From SKZT01 sp964478625 (GTDB taxonomy: Bacteria; Desulfobacterota; Desulfobacteria; Desulfobacterales; SKZT01), in contig CAYZJH010000018.1 in NCBI GenBank assembly GCA_964478625.1, forward strand, positions 1-57,409: DNA of 57,409 bases, in the 5' to 3' direction. Below are positions 10,008-18,833 of this stretch, in pieces. A model generated the notes under the pieces. It ran no database searches. It saw nothing but the letters and a program-made list of their open reading frames with translations, and was not told where the DNA came from. Each line of letters begins with the position of its first letter. Position 1 is the first letter of the stretch. A program made the translations under genes and the position numbers.

Positions 10008-10706
10008 TTAATGTTCTGCCCGCATGGCTTCAACCGGCTCCATTCTTGAAGCAATGATCGCCGGATAAAACACCCCGGCCAAACTCAACAAAAACCCCAC
10101 ACCTGTTGCAAACGTAATGGAAAAAAGAACATCGCCCAATAAAACGTGTTTCATTGAAGCACCGCCGAATTGGACGACACTGTTTAATAAGGAAAATACG
10201 GCTCCCGCCAAGGCTCCTGCCAAAGCTCCCACAACTCCCTGCATTCCGGCCTCCAACAGAAAAAGCCTTAATATGAATCGGTCCAGGGCCCCCAGGCATT
10301 TCATGGTGCCGATTTCCCGAAACCTTTCTGTGACCGCCATGAGTTGGGCATTGACAATTCCAACCACGCAAACCAATATGGACAAAATAACAATCCATCG
10401 CTGTTTTGGATTTGTCTCCATTCGAGTATCCTCAGGTCCGATATCATAACCGGCTCGGATAAGCTGACGTCTGAAATCAGGATCTTCGCTGGAAAGAAGC
10501 CCGTTGGCCACATCGTTGCTCACGCGGACAAAACTTAAAAAAGAAATGGCCAGTACAAGGCTCAAAGTCGTGATCAATGATCGAAAAAAACGAACCTTAA
10601 TCTGCTTGTAAGAAATGGCGATGGATTGTTTAAAAGGAAGAACTACCTGTCTTTGAACCGACTCTGCAGGTTGCTCGGCAATCATATTTGGCGTGGTTTG
10701 ACTCAT
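10008..10706 (-). CDS. Short FtsX-like ABC permease
   Basis: A 232-residue permease with a cytoplasmic elbow and first helix (about 30-62), only about 50 residues outside, then three helices. The FtsX core signature is present (AVTERFREIGTMKCLGA, about 125-142), as is the PVEAMRAEH-type C-terminus. Normal MacB/LolC permeases have a periplasmic domain of 200 residues or more; here it is almost absent. I see no frameshift remnant, so it seems an intact short form and not a broken gene. It probably pairs with the large M28-FtsX fusion downstream to give an asymmetric heterodimer driven by the ATPase between them. Confidence 0.85.
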   Translation of the reverse strand: MSQTTPNMIAEQPAESVQRQVVLPFKQSIAISYKQIKVRFFRSLITTLSLVLAISFLSFVRVSNDVANGLLSSEDPDFRRQLIRAGYDIGPEDTRMETNPKQRWIVILSILVCVVGIVNAQLMAVTERFREIGTMKCLGALDRFILRLFLLEAGMQGVVGALAGALAGAVFSLLNSVVQFGGASMKHVLLGDVLFSITFATGVGFLLSLAGVFYPAIIASRMEPVEAMRAEH

Positions 10707-10712
10707 GATTCT

Positions 10713-11528
10713 TCAGGTAATTTTTTTATCCGCAGCATAATTTTCAACAAGATCTTTGAGATGAACGGTCTTTATGTCCGATTTATCCGCAAGAACTTCA
10801 AACAAAGATTCCAAAAAAAGAAACGCCTCAGCGTTCATAAGCTGATGATGTACCATAATACCACACAGACCACTTGCAAGGGATTGCTTTAACGTTTCAA
10901 ACAAATAATTCCATCCCTCTTCAGGATTCTTTTCCTTGCGAGTGTGCAGATCTACATTAACATTATACTCTGTTATTCCATCAACTTTTTCCGATCTGTT
11001 TCCAGAACTTCTTGAAATGGCTTTGAATTTAAGGTTCTTGAGTTCTCTTAAAGTCTGGTCGTCGCATCGATTCCAGGGAGGGGTGAAAATCGGGTAGAAA
11101 TCCTTTCCCATAATGTTTTTTAACCGATTCATGCCGTTTTTCAAATCGTTTTTAATCTGGGAATATGATCGACTCTGGCCAAACTCATACTTTTTCCTTT
11201 CCATGGAGTGATTCACATGACGCCATCCATGCTGATGCCAACACCACAACGAGGGAAAATCCCCTGTTAATTCCTTGAGCCGGCCCCACCTTTGAACGGT
11301 AAGCCATGCCGGAACTACTGCCAAGGAAAGAGGCACACGATACCGTAAAAAAAGCGAAACGAGTCTGGAAAAATTATCAGATGGCACAGCTACATCATCA
11401 GCACGGAAAAAAATGACCTTCCCTGCACCCTGATCAACCGGATTATTAAGAGTATCCAGGCAAGCCTCCAGGCATGAAAAAATATTTTTTGGAAATTTTT
11501 TCCAGATTGAGGAAACCGTCCGGGGCAT
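10713..11528 (-). CDS. Polysaccharide deacetylase-family protein
   Basis: A 271-residue protein of the NodB/polysaccharide deacetylase superfamily. Features include the paired Asp of RADDVAVPSD (about residues 43-52), the metal-binding H-x3-H in HQHGWRHVNH (about 98-107), the FTPPWNR motif (about 150) and a late MVHHQ motif. There is no signal peptide, so it probably acts in the cytoplasm on a sugar intermediate, or on glycan at the membrane. It lies 1 nt after the upstream glycosyltransferase-like gene and 6 nt before the short FtsX permease, linking the glycan genes to the transporter genes. Its substrate is unknown; removal of N-acetyl groups is the family reaction. Confidence 0.8.
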   Translation of the reverse strand: MPRTVSSIWKKFPKNIFSCLEACLDTLNNPVDQGAGKVIFFRADDVAVPSDNFSRLVSLFLRYRVPLSLAVVPAWLTVQRWGRLKELTGDFPSLWCWHQHGWRHVNHSMERKKYEFGQSRSYSQIKNDLKNGMNRLKNIMGKDFYPIFTPPWNRCDDQTLRELKNLKFKAISRSSGNRSEKVDGITEYNVNVDLHTRKEKNPEEGWNYLFETLKQSLASGLCGIMVHHQLMNAEAFLFLESLFEVLADKSDIKTVHLKDLVENYAADKKIT

Positions 11529-11529
11529 A

Positions 11530-12705
11530 CTAACTCCCTGACACTTTAAAATTATATAGGTTTGTTATCCACCTGGCAGTGTTGGTACTTCCTTGAAGAT
11601 CAATCATACCAGTTGATTCCTTTTTATGCAACAGTCCCTCTTGAATCAAAAGGGCCAGTCGGTCCGCATTCAAATCGGCATCAGTCAAAATTGAAAAAGG
11701 AGCCTTCACGGCAAGACGTTCCGCCCTGGTCCGCTGCTCTCGATTTTGTGAAAAGGGCCATAGGATCGCAGGAATTTTTGCGGCCAGTATATTCATACAG
11801 GTATTATATCCTGCCATGCTCACGGATAAATCCGCTGCTGCCAGATAAGAAAGAAAATCAGAGGTGAACCTTCTAACCACGAAATCTTCATTTGCTAATT
11901 GTTTGAGTCGTGTATACTCTTCATGGCTCATGAATGGACCGGAAAAAACCTCCAAATGCAAGCTTAGATCATCTTTTAGCATTTTTGCAGCTTCAAGGGT
12001 TGCTTTCAAAAGGGGAAATCCGACTTTTCCGCCCCCGGCACTAGCAACCACCATTTTTTTTTCCGAATCGATATTCAGTCTCTTACGAACCATGCGATAT
12101 GCATCATCAGGCGGTTTGGATGTCACAAATCCGGTATAAACGATCGGGATTTTAATATTGTTTTTTTGCGTGAAGCTTTCCTCCAGCGGAAAAATGTCAG
12201 GATCAGAATGCACCAGGAGTGCATCAAAACTCTTGTTAAGGATTTTGACAACTCGATTTTCAAATTTTTCGGGATCTTTTTTTTCTACTAGAATGTCTCG
12301 GAGGCTGCAAATCGAAAAGCACTTTTTCAGGACCTTATTCTTTCCGACCTGTTCCAATGCCGGATCGAGTTCAAAATTAAATGCCTTGCGACCAAAAGGA
12401 TACAATTCCACAATAAATACCTCGGGGTTTTCCGATTCTAAAAGCTCTAACAGTATTTTTTTTCGGTCCGATTTGACCTTTTCCATCGACATGTCTTTTT
12501 CTGTAGTAAAAAGTTCGGAGAAATCCGGATTCATCATGAGACCCGGAAGGCGAACCTCCCGGATATGGTCAGGAAGCGTTATTTCAGGCCTGGGTCCTCC
12601 GGTGACAAAAATCACTTCGTGCTTATCCAGAGCTTTGCAAATTTCCAGACTTCTGAAAAAATGGCCTACCCCTAACACATGTTGGCAATAAAAAATAATT
12701 TTCAT
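11530..12705 (-). CDS. MurG/GT28-like glycosyltransferase
   Basis: A 391-residue protein with a two-Rossmann (GT-B) layout. The N-terminus carries a GVGHFFRSLEI loop (about 12-22) typical of MurG-like enzymes, and the C-terminal half carries an AGGG loop (about 225) and a SMAGYNTCMNILAAKIPAIL nucleotide-sugar motif (about 300). It overlaps the phosphatase gene upstream by 4 nt (ATGA arrangement). It has the same architecture as the protein at 15813-17012, so the cluster holds two distant paralogues. The sugar donor and acceptor cannot be read from the sequence. Confidence 0.75.
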   Translation of the reverse strand: MKIIFYCQHVLGVGHFFRSLEICKALDKHEVIFVTGGPRPEITLPDHIREVRLPGLMMNPDFSELFTTEKDMSMEKVKSDRKKILLELLESENPEVFIVELYPFGRKAFNFELDPALEQVGKNKVLKKCFSICSLRDILVEKKDPEKFENRVVKILNKSFDALLVHSDPDIFPLEESFTQKNNIKIPIVYTGFVTSKPPDDAYRMVRKRLNIDSEKKMVVASAGGGKVGFPLLKATLEAAKMLKDDLSLHLEVFSGPFMSHEEYTRLKQLANEDFVVRRFTSDFLSYLAAADLSVSMAGYNTCMNILAAKIPAILWPFSQNREQRTRAERLAVKAPFSILTDADLNADRLALLIQEGLLHKKESTGMIDLQGSTNTARWITNLYNFKVSGS

Positions 12706-13385
12706 GGATTTTCAGTCGGTCCGGTACCCCTACTATTTAGGCAACATGCACAACGGTCAAGATACACCGCATTTAATCGTTCTATTCCAAGCTCACCGTT
12801 TCGCCATTTCAGCAGATGAAGATGATAGGGTTTAATCAGGGATGGCTCACCAGGCAGAAAGTTTCTTTTCAGAGCACCATAAATAAGAGTTTTGATAACT
12901 CCTCCATGCAAAACCAGAAGAAGATTCTTGCCAGGCCATCGAGCAGCCATATCACGAAAAGCGCTGAAGCTCCTTCTCCAGACTTTTAAACGATCTTCAC
13001 CACCTGGGGGGCAAAAACGCCAACCAGAGGCCACCTGACGCTGCAATTCTTCGGGCTGCTCTGCGATCAGATCCGGGTATGTTTTGCCATTCCAAGCTCC
13101 CCAGTCTTGTTCATCAAGGCGGGAATCAGTATCTATAGGGAGTTTTAATTTTTCATTTATGATTTCAGCGGTTTCAAATGATCTGCGAAGACTGCTTACG
13201 ATAATACGATCCCACTTTTCGGCATCTTCAAGAAATTTGCTCCATTTCTTCACCTGTTCGATTCCCTCAGGGCACAAACCAGGATCATTTTTGCCCTGGA
13301 TTCTTTTTTGAAGGTTCCACAGGGTTTTTCCATGCCTGATAAGGCCAAACCGTACATTACTATCTGAAATCATGTCGTTAAACAT
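12702..13385 (-). CDS. Histidine phosphatase-family protein
   Basis: A 227-residue member of the phosphoglycerate mutase-like histidine phosphatase superfamily. The N-terminal catalytic RHGKTLWN motif (about residues 17-24), the second arginine in SSLRRSFETAE, an acidic LDEQDWGAWNG segment and the second histidine in LVLHGGVIKTL are all present. The active site therefore looks complete. A short cysteine-containing tail (CACC) ends it. Within a glycan operon the likely substrate is a sugar phosphate or phosphoglycan intermediate, but this is inference. It overlaps the upstream glycosyltransferase by 16 nt; a start at the in-frame ATG 12 nt downstream is also possible. Confidence 0.82.
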   Translation of the reverse strand: MFNDMISDSNVRFGLIRHGKTLWNLQKRIQGKNDPGLCPEGIEQVKKWSKFLEDAEKWDRIIVSSLRRSFETAEIINEKLKLPIDTDSRLDEQDWGAWNGKTYPDLIAEQPEELQRQVASGWRFCPPGGEDRLKVWRRSFSAFRDMAARWPGKNLLLVLHGGVIKTLIYGALKRNFLPGEPSLIKPYHLHLLKWRNGELGIERLNAVYLDRCACCLNSRGTGPTENP

Positions 13386-14494
13386 TTTTGTTTAATCTGT
13401 TTCAACATGTGGTCGACCTGACGATAGTTGATATCAAGATCGTGGTGTTTTCGGACATATTTACCGGCGGCGCTTCCCATTGTTTTTGCCAGATGAGGGT
13501 TTCGAACCAGTTTTTCAATCGCACATAAAAAATGAGGTTCTGAAAATAATGGGGTCAATAAACCGGTTTCACCTTTTCTAACCACTTCCGGGATTCCTCC
13601 GTTTTCAAAAGCCACTACAGGAAGGCCACATGACTGGGCTTCCAAAAAAACCATACCCAACGATTCCCGAATGCCTGGAAAGACAAAAATATCTCCTGCT
13701 GAATAAAACTGGTACATCTGATTTCTCTGAATTTTTCCTGTAAAAATGACTCTTCCGGGTAGATATTCTTCAGCCAATCCTTTAAGAATATGTTTTTGTT
13801 TTCCATCTCCGGCAACAGCCAAAAACAGATTTATCCCCTGCCTGAACAGCTTGCCGCATGCCTTAATGGTCCATGAAAGACCTTCCGATTTGACATCTGC
13901 CCGAAACATGGCTGCAGAAAGTACCACAGGTGTTTCTCCCACATTCCATAAACGGCGCAGGTTGTTTCGTGCGGCAGGATCATACTGGAAATCCTTTGGG
14001 AAAATACCCGGAGGCACATAAGTGAGACGATCTTCGGGAATGATTCGCCGGAGATTGACGTGATCCTCCTTGCGGTTGGTGAAAATATGCGATGCCAGGC
14101 GAAGTGCTTTTCGGTTTAACAGAAAACCAGGCCCTGTTCCTAAATTCCGTCGCCTTTTGGTCGAATAAATACCCTGAAAAAGGACATAGGGGATTTTTTG
14201 TTTCTGAGCGACATAAGGGCCCAGCATATCGGGAGCCTTATAATATGTATGGTAGGTTAACCAAATATCGGGAAAAAAAGTATCGGTCAGTTTTTCAGCC
14301 CGTCGCTGTTCCTGAAAAACTAAAAGCCATTTCCAAGGTTTCCAAAAGATCCAGCGGCTTCGCAAATGGCTTACCGTCTTCATTCTGTGTCCAAAACCTG
14401 ATAAAAAGTCGTAAAGTCCCCGGGCAATAATCAAATCCCCGGATGGATTCGGGTGGTTGAGCGGTTTAAAAGGTGTGTAAAAACAGATTTTCAT
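13370..14494 (-). CDS. Glycosyltransferase family 4 protein
   Basis: A 374-residue GT-B glycosyltransferase. The N-terminal half holds the acceptor domain. The C-terminal half contains a VAGDGKQK nucleotide-binding loop (about 238) and the GT4 donor motif with FPGIRESLGMVFLEAQSCGLPVVA (about 283-306), including the conserved E-x7-E pattern. It follows the GT4 gene upstream by 24 nt and overlaps the phosphatase downstream. It probably adds one sugar to a surface or intracellular glycan on the cytoplasmic side. Donor specificity is not predictable here. Confidence 0.88.
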   Translation of the reverse strand: MKICFYTPFKPLNHPNPSGDLIIARGLYDFLSGFGHRMKTVSHLRSRWIFWKPWKWLLVFQEQRRAEKLTDTFFPDIWLTYHTYYKAPDMLGPYVAQKQKIPYVLFQGIYSTKRRRNLGTGPGFLLNRKALRLASHIFTNRKEDHVNLRRIIPEDRLTYVPPGIFPKDFQYDPAARNNLRRLWNVGETPVVLSAAMFRADVKSEGLSWTIKACGKLFRQGINLFLAVAGDGKQKHILKGLAEEYLPGRVIFTGKIQRNQMYQFYSAGDIFVFPGIRESLGMVFLEAQSCGLPVVAFENGGIPEVVRKGETGLLTPLFSEPHFLCAIEKLVRNPHLAKTMGSAAGKYVRKHHDLDINYRQVDHMLKQIKQKCLTT

Positions 14495-14518
14495 CGAGAA
14501 TTTTTAAAAAACATTTTT

Positions 14519-15841
14519 TCAAATGTTGGATGCCTGAGAATTCCTTTTTGACAGCATATGCTTATTCAAAACCTTTGCTAAATCCAAAATAAGCCTTCGA
14601 TTGTCAAAAAAATTTGTAACTTTTTCTCTTGCAGCAACAATGATTTCTTTTCGCAGGTTTTCATCCTGAAGAAGTCTGACCATTGCATTGGCCAATGCTT
14701 CGGGATTTGCCGGAGAAACTAGCAGACCGGTTTTTTCATGCTCTATGATTTCCGGTATAGCCGAAACTCTTGTGCCGACTACCGGCACCCCCATTGCCAT
14801 GCTTTCAACAAAAACATTGGGAATTCCGTCACGATCTCCATTCTCAGCGATTTCAGAACCTAAAACAAATAGATCGGCTTTTCGGAATTGTTCCAAAACA
14901 ACCTCATGAGGTTGGGTTCCTAACCACGTTGAAACATCTTCCAGTTCAAGACTTTTTATCAGGGACAATATTTTCTCCCTCTCATCTCCATCCCCGATCA
15001 GTACGTGATGAAATGAAAATCCTTTCTTTTTCAACAAATATAAGGCGTTATAAATTGTCGGAAGTCCCTTTTTCGATGTCATCCGGGCGACGGTCATAAT
15101 ATTGAAAGGCGAAACGGGTTTTTCCATGTTCCGGTTCAACCCGGTGTTGCATGAAAAGAGTTCCATATCAATTCCATGATAAATACGATAAATAGGCGTT
15201 GCAGCTGAAAGGCGGTCTTCATGCGCAACGTGCTTGAGATGTTTCCGATTGTATTCCGTACAAGTTACCACAAACTTTGCCAGCCCGATCTTTTCGCGCA
15301 GCTGACGGGTATCCGAGGTATAAATATCCTTTGCGTGCGCCGTAAAGCTGAAGGGAATGCCAGTCAGAAATGATGAAAACATGGCAACCGATGTGGGGGA
15401 ATGGGCAAAATGGGCGTGAAAATGTCCGACTCCGCTTTCCGGAAGAAATTTATCGACTAAATAACCGGCCTGAAACAGATGCTTCAGCGTGGCAGACTTT
15501 TTAGTACGCCTGAATCGAATCAGAGCTTTCCGAAAGGCTTCTGAGTACAGTCGTGGTTTTTTAACCGCCAAACGGATGTTGTGATATAGAAATTCTGGAA
15601 GAGGTTTTAAAAGGGTTTCAGGAAGATAATCCACCTTCGCTTTGATTTTATTGACACTATCGTGGCAAAAAGGCTCTCTGGGCTGTCTCATGGAAAAAAT
15701 GTGAATTTTAAAACCGAGATTTTCGAGAAGTAAAATTTCATTGGAAATGAAGGTTTCGGAAATTCTGGGGTAGCCCTTCAAAATCATTCCCAGGGTCGTA
15801 ACCGAACTCAACTCAATCCTCCCTGTTTCTAAATGCATCAA
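14519..15841 (-). CDS. Glycosyltransferase family 4 protein (WcaL-like)
   Basis: A 440-residue GT-B enzyme. The start region (PRISETFISNEI, about 25-36) and a following HAHFAHSPTS segment are typical of colanic-acid-type and related exopolysaccharide glycosyltransferases. The donor domain shows TVARMTSKKG, VLIGDGDERE and a GIPNVFVESMAMGVPVVGT motif with the E-x7-E-like pattern. It overlaps the upstream GT28-like gene by 29 nt if the first ATG is used; a later start (M19) would reduce this. It supports the view that the cluster builds an oligosaccharide or exopolysaccharide. Confidence 0.87.
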   Translation of the reverse strand: MMHLETGRIELSSVTTLGMILKGYPRISETFISNEILLLENLGFKIHIFSMRQPREPFCHDSVNKIKAKVDYLPETLLKPLPEFLYHNIRLAVKKPRLYSEAFRKALIRFRRTKKSATLKHLFQAGYLVDKFLPESGVGHFHAHFAHSPTSVAMFSSFLTGIPFSFTAHAKDIYTSDTRQLREKIGLAKFVVTCTEYNRKHLKHVAHEDRLSAATPIYRIYHGIDMELFSCNTGLNRNMEKPVSPFNIMTVARMTSKKGLPTIYNALYLLKKKGFSFHHVLIGDGDEREKILSLIKSLELEDVSTWLGTQPHEVVLEQFRKADLFVLGSEIAENGDRDGIPNVFVESMAMGVPVVGTRVSAIPEIIEHEKTGLLVSPANPEALANAMVRLLQDENLRKEIIVAAREKVTNFFDNRRLILDLAKVLNKHMLSKRNSQASNI

Positions 15842-17012
15842 GACGACTTCTCATGGTTTCAATCCCATTTAGAGAAAAATGAGAGATAGCCTCCAAATAT
15901 CGATGGGGGGATTCAAGCATCATAAAAATTTTATCTTTCATATTTTTAACCGTAAGATCACACCACGGAATATATTCTAGAAGATTTTGCGCCTGAAATG
16001 CTTTGGCACGAATCAGCTGTTCTTTTCTTGGGGTTTCGCGGGGTATAACCAGATTGACGGTGCCTTGACTTAAAATTTCGCATAAAGTATTGTATCCTCC
16101 CATGCTGACAACCATATCCGCTGCAGCAATGAGTTTTTCCATTTGCCTGTAAAAATGAAATGTTTGAATTCCTAATGCTTTTGCTCGTTTGAAAATTCTC
16201 TTTCTTTCCTCTTTAGGCATGAAAGGCCCGGTGATTAGAATACTTTTAAAAGGAAGCGGGATGGACTCAAATTCGAGCATGGCCAAAAAAGTGTCCATCA
16301 CAGCCGAACCGTCACCACCTCCTCCTGTTGTGACAACGACAAGTTTCTCACCCTTCCCGACCCCCAGATCCTTTCGAAGTTTTCGAACCGCTTCTTTGCC
16401 TGGAATTTTTCTGGGAATATACCCGGTAAACTGAATTTTTTTACTTGTTTCTTCCGGAATGGCATATTCTCTGATGGGATCATAAAAATCCTGTCGCCCA
16501 TAAACCCAGATCTCCGTATAAAGTTTTTCAAGGCTCTCATAAACCCCTTTATCCGCCCAATCCTTTTTAACACTTTCAGAATCATCCATAATATCCCTGA
16601 GCCCCAAAATTGTCTGGGTTTTGGGAAGGCATCTCCTGATCCATTTTAATGTGGACAAAACCTCTTTTTTAAGTCCTAGCGGCTCCTTGTCCACGATGAA
16701 AAGGTGGGGCTGAAAAGCCTTGGCGGTGGCTGTAATAATTTTTTTTCTGATATCCAGTGCATGACGAGGGTTAATTTTTATGGATAAAGGTAAATATTCA
16801 TCATTGGTTTTTTTGATCATCCCTGGTATTCGCACAAAATCTATTTGTTCAGGAAATGAAAATCGTCCCGCAATGGGGGAACCCGTCAAAATCAGAATAT
16901 TGATGTGAGGGCTTTTCAGCTGAGAGGCAATTGCCATGGTCCTTCGAATGTGACCGAGACCATAGGTGTCATGAGAATACATCAAGATGTTGTAAGTGGA
17001 ATTTCGCCCCAT
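15813..17012 (-). CDS. MurG/GT28-like glycosyltransferase (paralogue)
   Basis: A 399-residue GT-B-type protein with a SHDTYGLGHIRRTMAIA N-terminal loop and a C-terminal TTGGGGDG loop plus SMGGYNTLCEILSQGTVNLVIP donor motif. It shares layout with the protein at 11530-12705. I chose the ATG at 17012, which follows a GGAAGG stretch about 10 nt upstream and leaves a short gap to the acyltransferase gene; a longer frame to 17054 would overlap that gene. Bacterial proteins of this group are often annotated only as glycosyltransferase, so the substrate remains open. Confidence 0.75.
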   Translation of the reverse strand: MGRNSTYNILMYSHDTYGLGHIRRTMAIASQLKSPHINILILTGSPIAGRFSFPEQIDFVRIPGMIKKTNDEYLPLSIKINPRHALDIRKKIITATAKAFQPHLFIVDKEPLGLKKEVLSTLKWIRRCLPKTQTILGLRDIMDDSESVKKDWADKGVYESLEKLYTEIWVYGRQDFYDPIREYAIPEETSKKIQFTGYIPRKIPGKEAVRKLRKDLGVGKGEKLVVVTTGGGGDGSAVMDTFLAMLEFESIPLPFKSILITGPFMPKEERKRIFKRAKALGIQTFHFYRQMEKLIAAADMVVSMGGYNTLCEILSQGTVNLVIPRETPRKEQLIRAKAFQAQNLLEYIPWCDLTVKNMKDKIFMMLESPHRYLEAISHFSLNGIETMRSRLDAFRNRED

Positions 17013-17037
17013 GATTGTCGTTACCTTCCGGATAAAA

Positions 17038-17607
17038 TTAAAACCATTTCTCACCCTGAGCTTTCAATGACTGCGAAAGTTGAAATTTTTTCTTGTTGAT
17101 AATTTTTTGGATGGCATCATTGTCGGCATCTCTTCGTTCACCGATTTTTCTTGCCGGCACTCCCGCCCAAATTTCATAGGGCCCCGGGTTCCGGGTAAGA
17201 ACTGAACCTGCCCCGATAATAACGCCATCCGGGATATGCGTAACCTGATATAGGACAATTGCACCGTCATATATACAAACATCTTCACCAATATATTTAT
17301 CCTGCCAAATGACACCATATTGTGTTTCCATAGCAAGAAGCGGTCGACGGCCCGCATGGATATGATCATGCGTATAGATACGGCACCTGGCTGTAAGATT
17401 GCACCATGGACCAATATAGACAGAGCCGGTGCAATCAATTAAAGAAAACCGGCTGATCAAAAGATTTGTCTCATGGCCTTCGGTTTGGAAAACTTTTGGT
17501 GATATGATAACACTGCCCTTGTGGACATTTGAATGGGGATGTCGTATTGCAGATGAAAGAGCTTCTTTCAACTCTGCCCGACTCATTGTTGTGGGGCCGA
17601 ATGACAT
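17038..17607 (-). CDS. Hexapeptide-repeat acyltransferase
   Basis: A 189-residue left-handed beta-helix protein. The hexapeptide pattern is visible in the segments with VYIGPWCNLTARCRI, YIGEDVCIYDGAIV and GVIIGAGSVLTRNPGPYEIWAGVPARKIGER, which is the usual end of O-acetyltransferases of the LacA/NodL/CysE-like group. It probably acetylates a sugar hydroxyl or amine. It is the first gene of the minus-strand cluster, so the cluster promoter should lie in 17608-17755, shared with the divergent GSCFA gene; I could not pick out clear -35/-10 boxes there. Confidence 0.85.
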   Translation of the reverse strand: MSFGPTTMSRAELKEALSSAIRHPHSNVHKGSVIISPKVFQTEGHETNLLISRFSLIDCTGSVYIGPWCNLTARCRIYTHDHIHAGRRPLLAMETQYGVIWQDKYIGEDVCIYDGAIVLYQVTHIPDGVIIGAGSVLTRNPGPYEIWAGVPARKIGERRDADNDAIQKIINKKKFQLSQSLKAQGEKWF

Positions 17608-17755
17608 TGCTTCAGGCTAATTCCACCCTTTCTTAAACCTAAATTCATCTTTTAACACCCTAAAAAATCTCGAGCAAATTGAATGAAAAAATATTATCAT
17701 TTCAGAAAAAATGCGTTAGCATCCCCTACAATTGGTTAAAATATCAGGAAAAATT

Positions 17756-18709
17756 ATGGCGCAATCCAAAATACATCCCATCCATCATTTTGAACCATGG
17801 CAGGTTTGGCCCGGCTCGTTTGGTAATCCACCAACAGATGGTAATTATCCGTTACCTGAAAAAATTCCCCTGCTTGTGAACCGATCAACTCCCATTGCCT
17901 CGATGGGTTCATGTTTTGCCAGAGAAATAAAACGACGACTAATCAATAAAGGATTTAACTACATCACCGAAGAAACAGACCATCCCGCATCCATTCATGC
18001 CAGTGCGGCATGGGAACGCTTATATAACACATTTTCCATGCGACAGGTCTTTGAATACACTTTTGAAACATTCGATCCTCAGATCCGATGGTGGAAATCT
18101 CCTGTAACCGGAAAGGTTCAAGACCCTTACCGGAGAATAATTCTTTATGATTCTCTTGAAAAAGCTCAGGATGATTTTGATCGTCACATATTACATTCCA
18201 GAAAAGCGTTATCTTCCGCCCGGCTTTTGATTATCACCCTTGGTCTCACTGAAATCTGGGAAGACAGATTAGATGGTTCCGTAATTTGTCTCCCTTCAGG
18301 GCCCTATGTTAATGAGGGAGGGGATATGAGCCGGTATCGATTTCGTATTAGCCGCTATGCGGAAAACCTGAAAAACCTGGAACGTATACATGAGATCATG
18401 TTCAAACACAACCCTGAATGCCGGTTGATGGTCACCGTATCGCCAATCCATCTTTGGGCAACCTTCAGAAAGGATGAGGATGTAATCACCGCTTCATGTA
18501 ATTCCAAAAGTACCCTTCGTGCCGTTGCCGATGAATTTGCCTATAGCCATGATAATGTTTTTTATTTTCCAGCCTTTGAAATGGCAACCATTTTCAAACC
18601 GTTTTTAGGCGAACCCATTTTTGCTGATGGCGAAGAAAATTTTCATATTAATAAACTGACCGTCAAATTTATCATGAACCAGTTTTTTAAAAACTACACA
18701 TCTGATTAA
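17756..18709 (+). CDS. GSCFA-domain protein
   Basis: A 317-residue protein carrying the name-giving motif of the GSCFA family (ASMGSCFAREI, about residues 49-59), a LITLGLTEIW segment, and a late YFPAFEM segment. The family is related in layout to SGNH/GDSL hydrolases and is uncharacterised. The start at 17756 is preceded by AGGA seven bases away; a TTG eight codons earlier is a weaker choice. It is divergent from the glycan cluster, and acyl or acetyl editing of the cluster's product is a reasonable guess, not shown. Confidence 0.8.
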   Translation: MAQSKIHPIHHFEPWQVWPGSFGNPPTDGNYPLPEKIPLLVNRSTPIASMGSCFAREIKRRLINKGFNYITEETDHPASIHASAAWERLYNTFSMRQVFEYTFETFDPQIRWWKSPVTGKVQDPYRRIILYDSLEKAQDDFDRHILHSRKALSSARLLIITLGLTEIWEDRLDGSVICLPSGPYVNEGGDMSRYRFRISRYAENLKNLERIHEIMFKHNPECRLMVTVSPIHLWATFRKDEDVITASCNSKSTLRAVADEFAYSHDNVFYFPAFEMATIFKPFLGEPIFADGEENFHINKLTVKFIMNQFFKNYTSD

Positions 18710-18833
18710 CGAGATCCAGCAAGCTTTCAAGCTGATGCGACTTTATGGACATATTTCTTATTTAAGTCAAGGTTTTTTCATAATAGATGCTTTGAAAGAA
18801 TTTTAGCCGCTTTTCCGCTCGATTTTTGAAAAG

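Noticed and set aside
10713..17607. Capsule or O-antigen locus of the Wzx/Wzy type
   Set aside because: No flippase, polymerase, chain-length regulator or initiating sugar transferase is present within the window.
18715..18760. Inverted repeat CAGC...GCTG after the GSCFA gene as a terminator
   Set aside because: Only four base pairs with mismatches and no T-tract.
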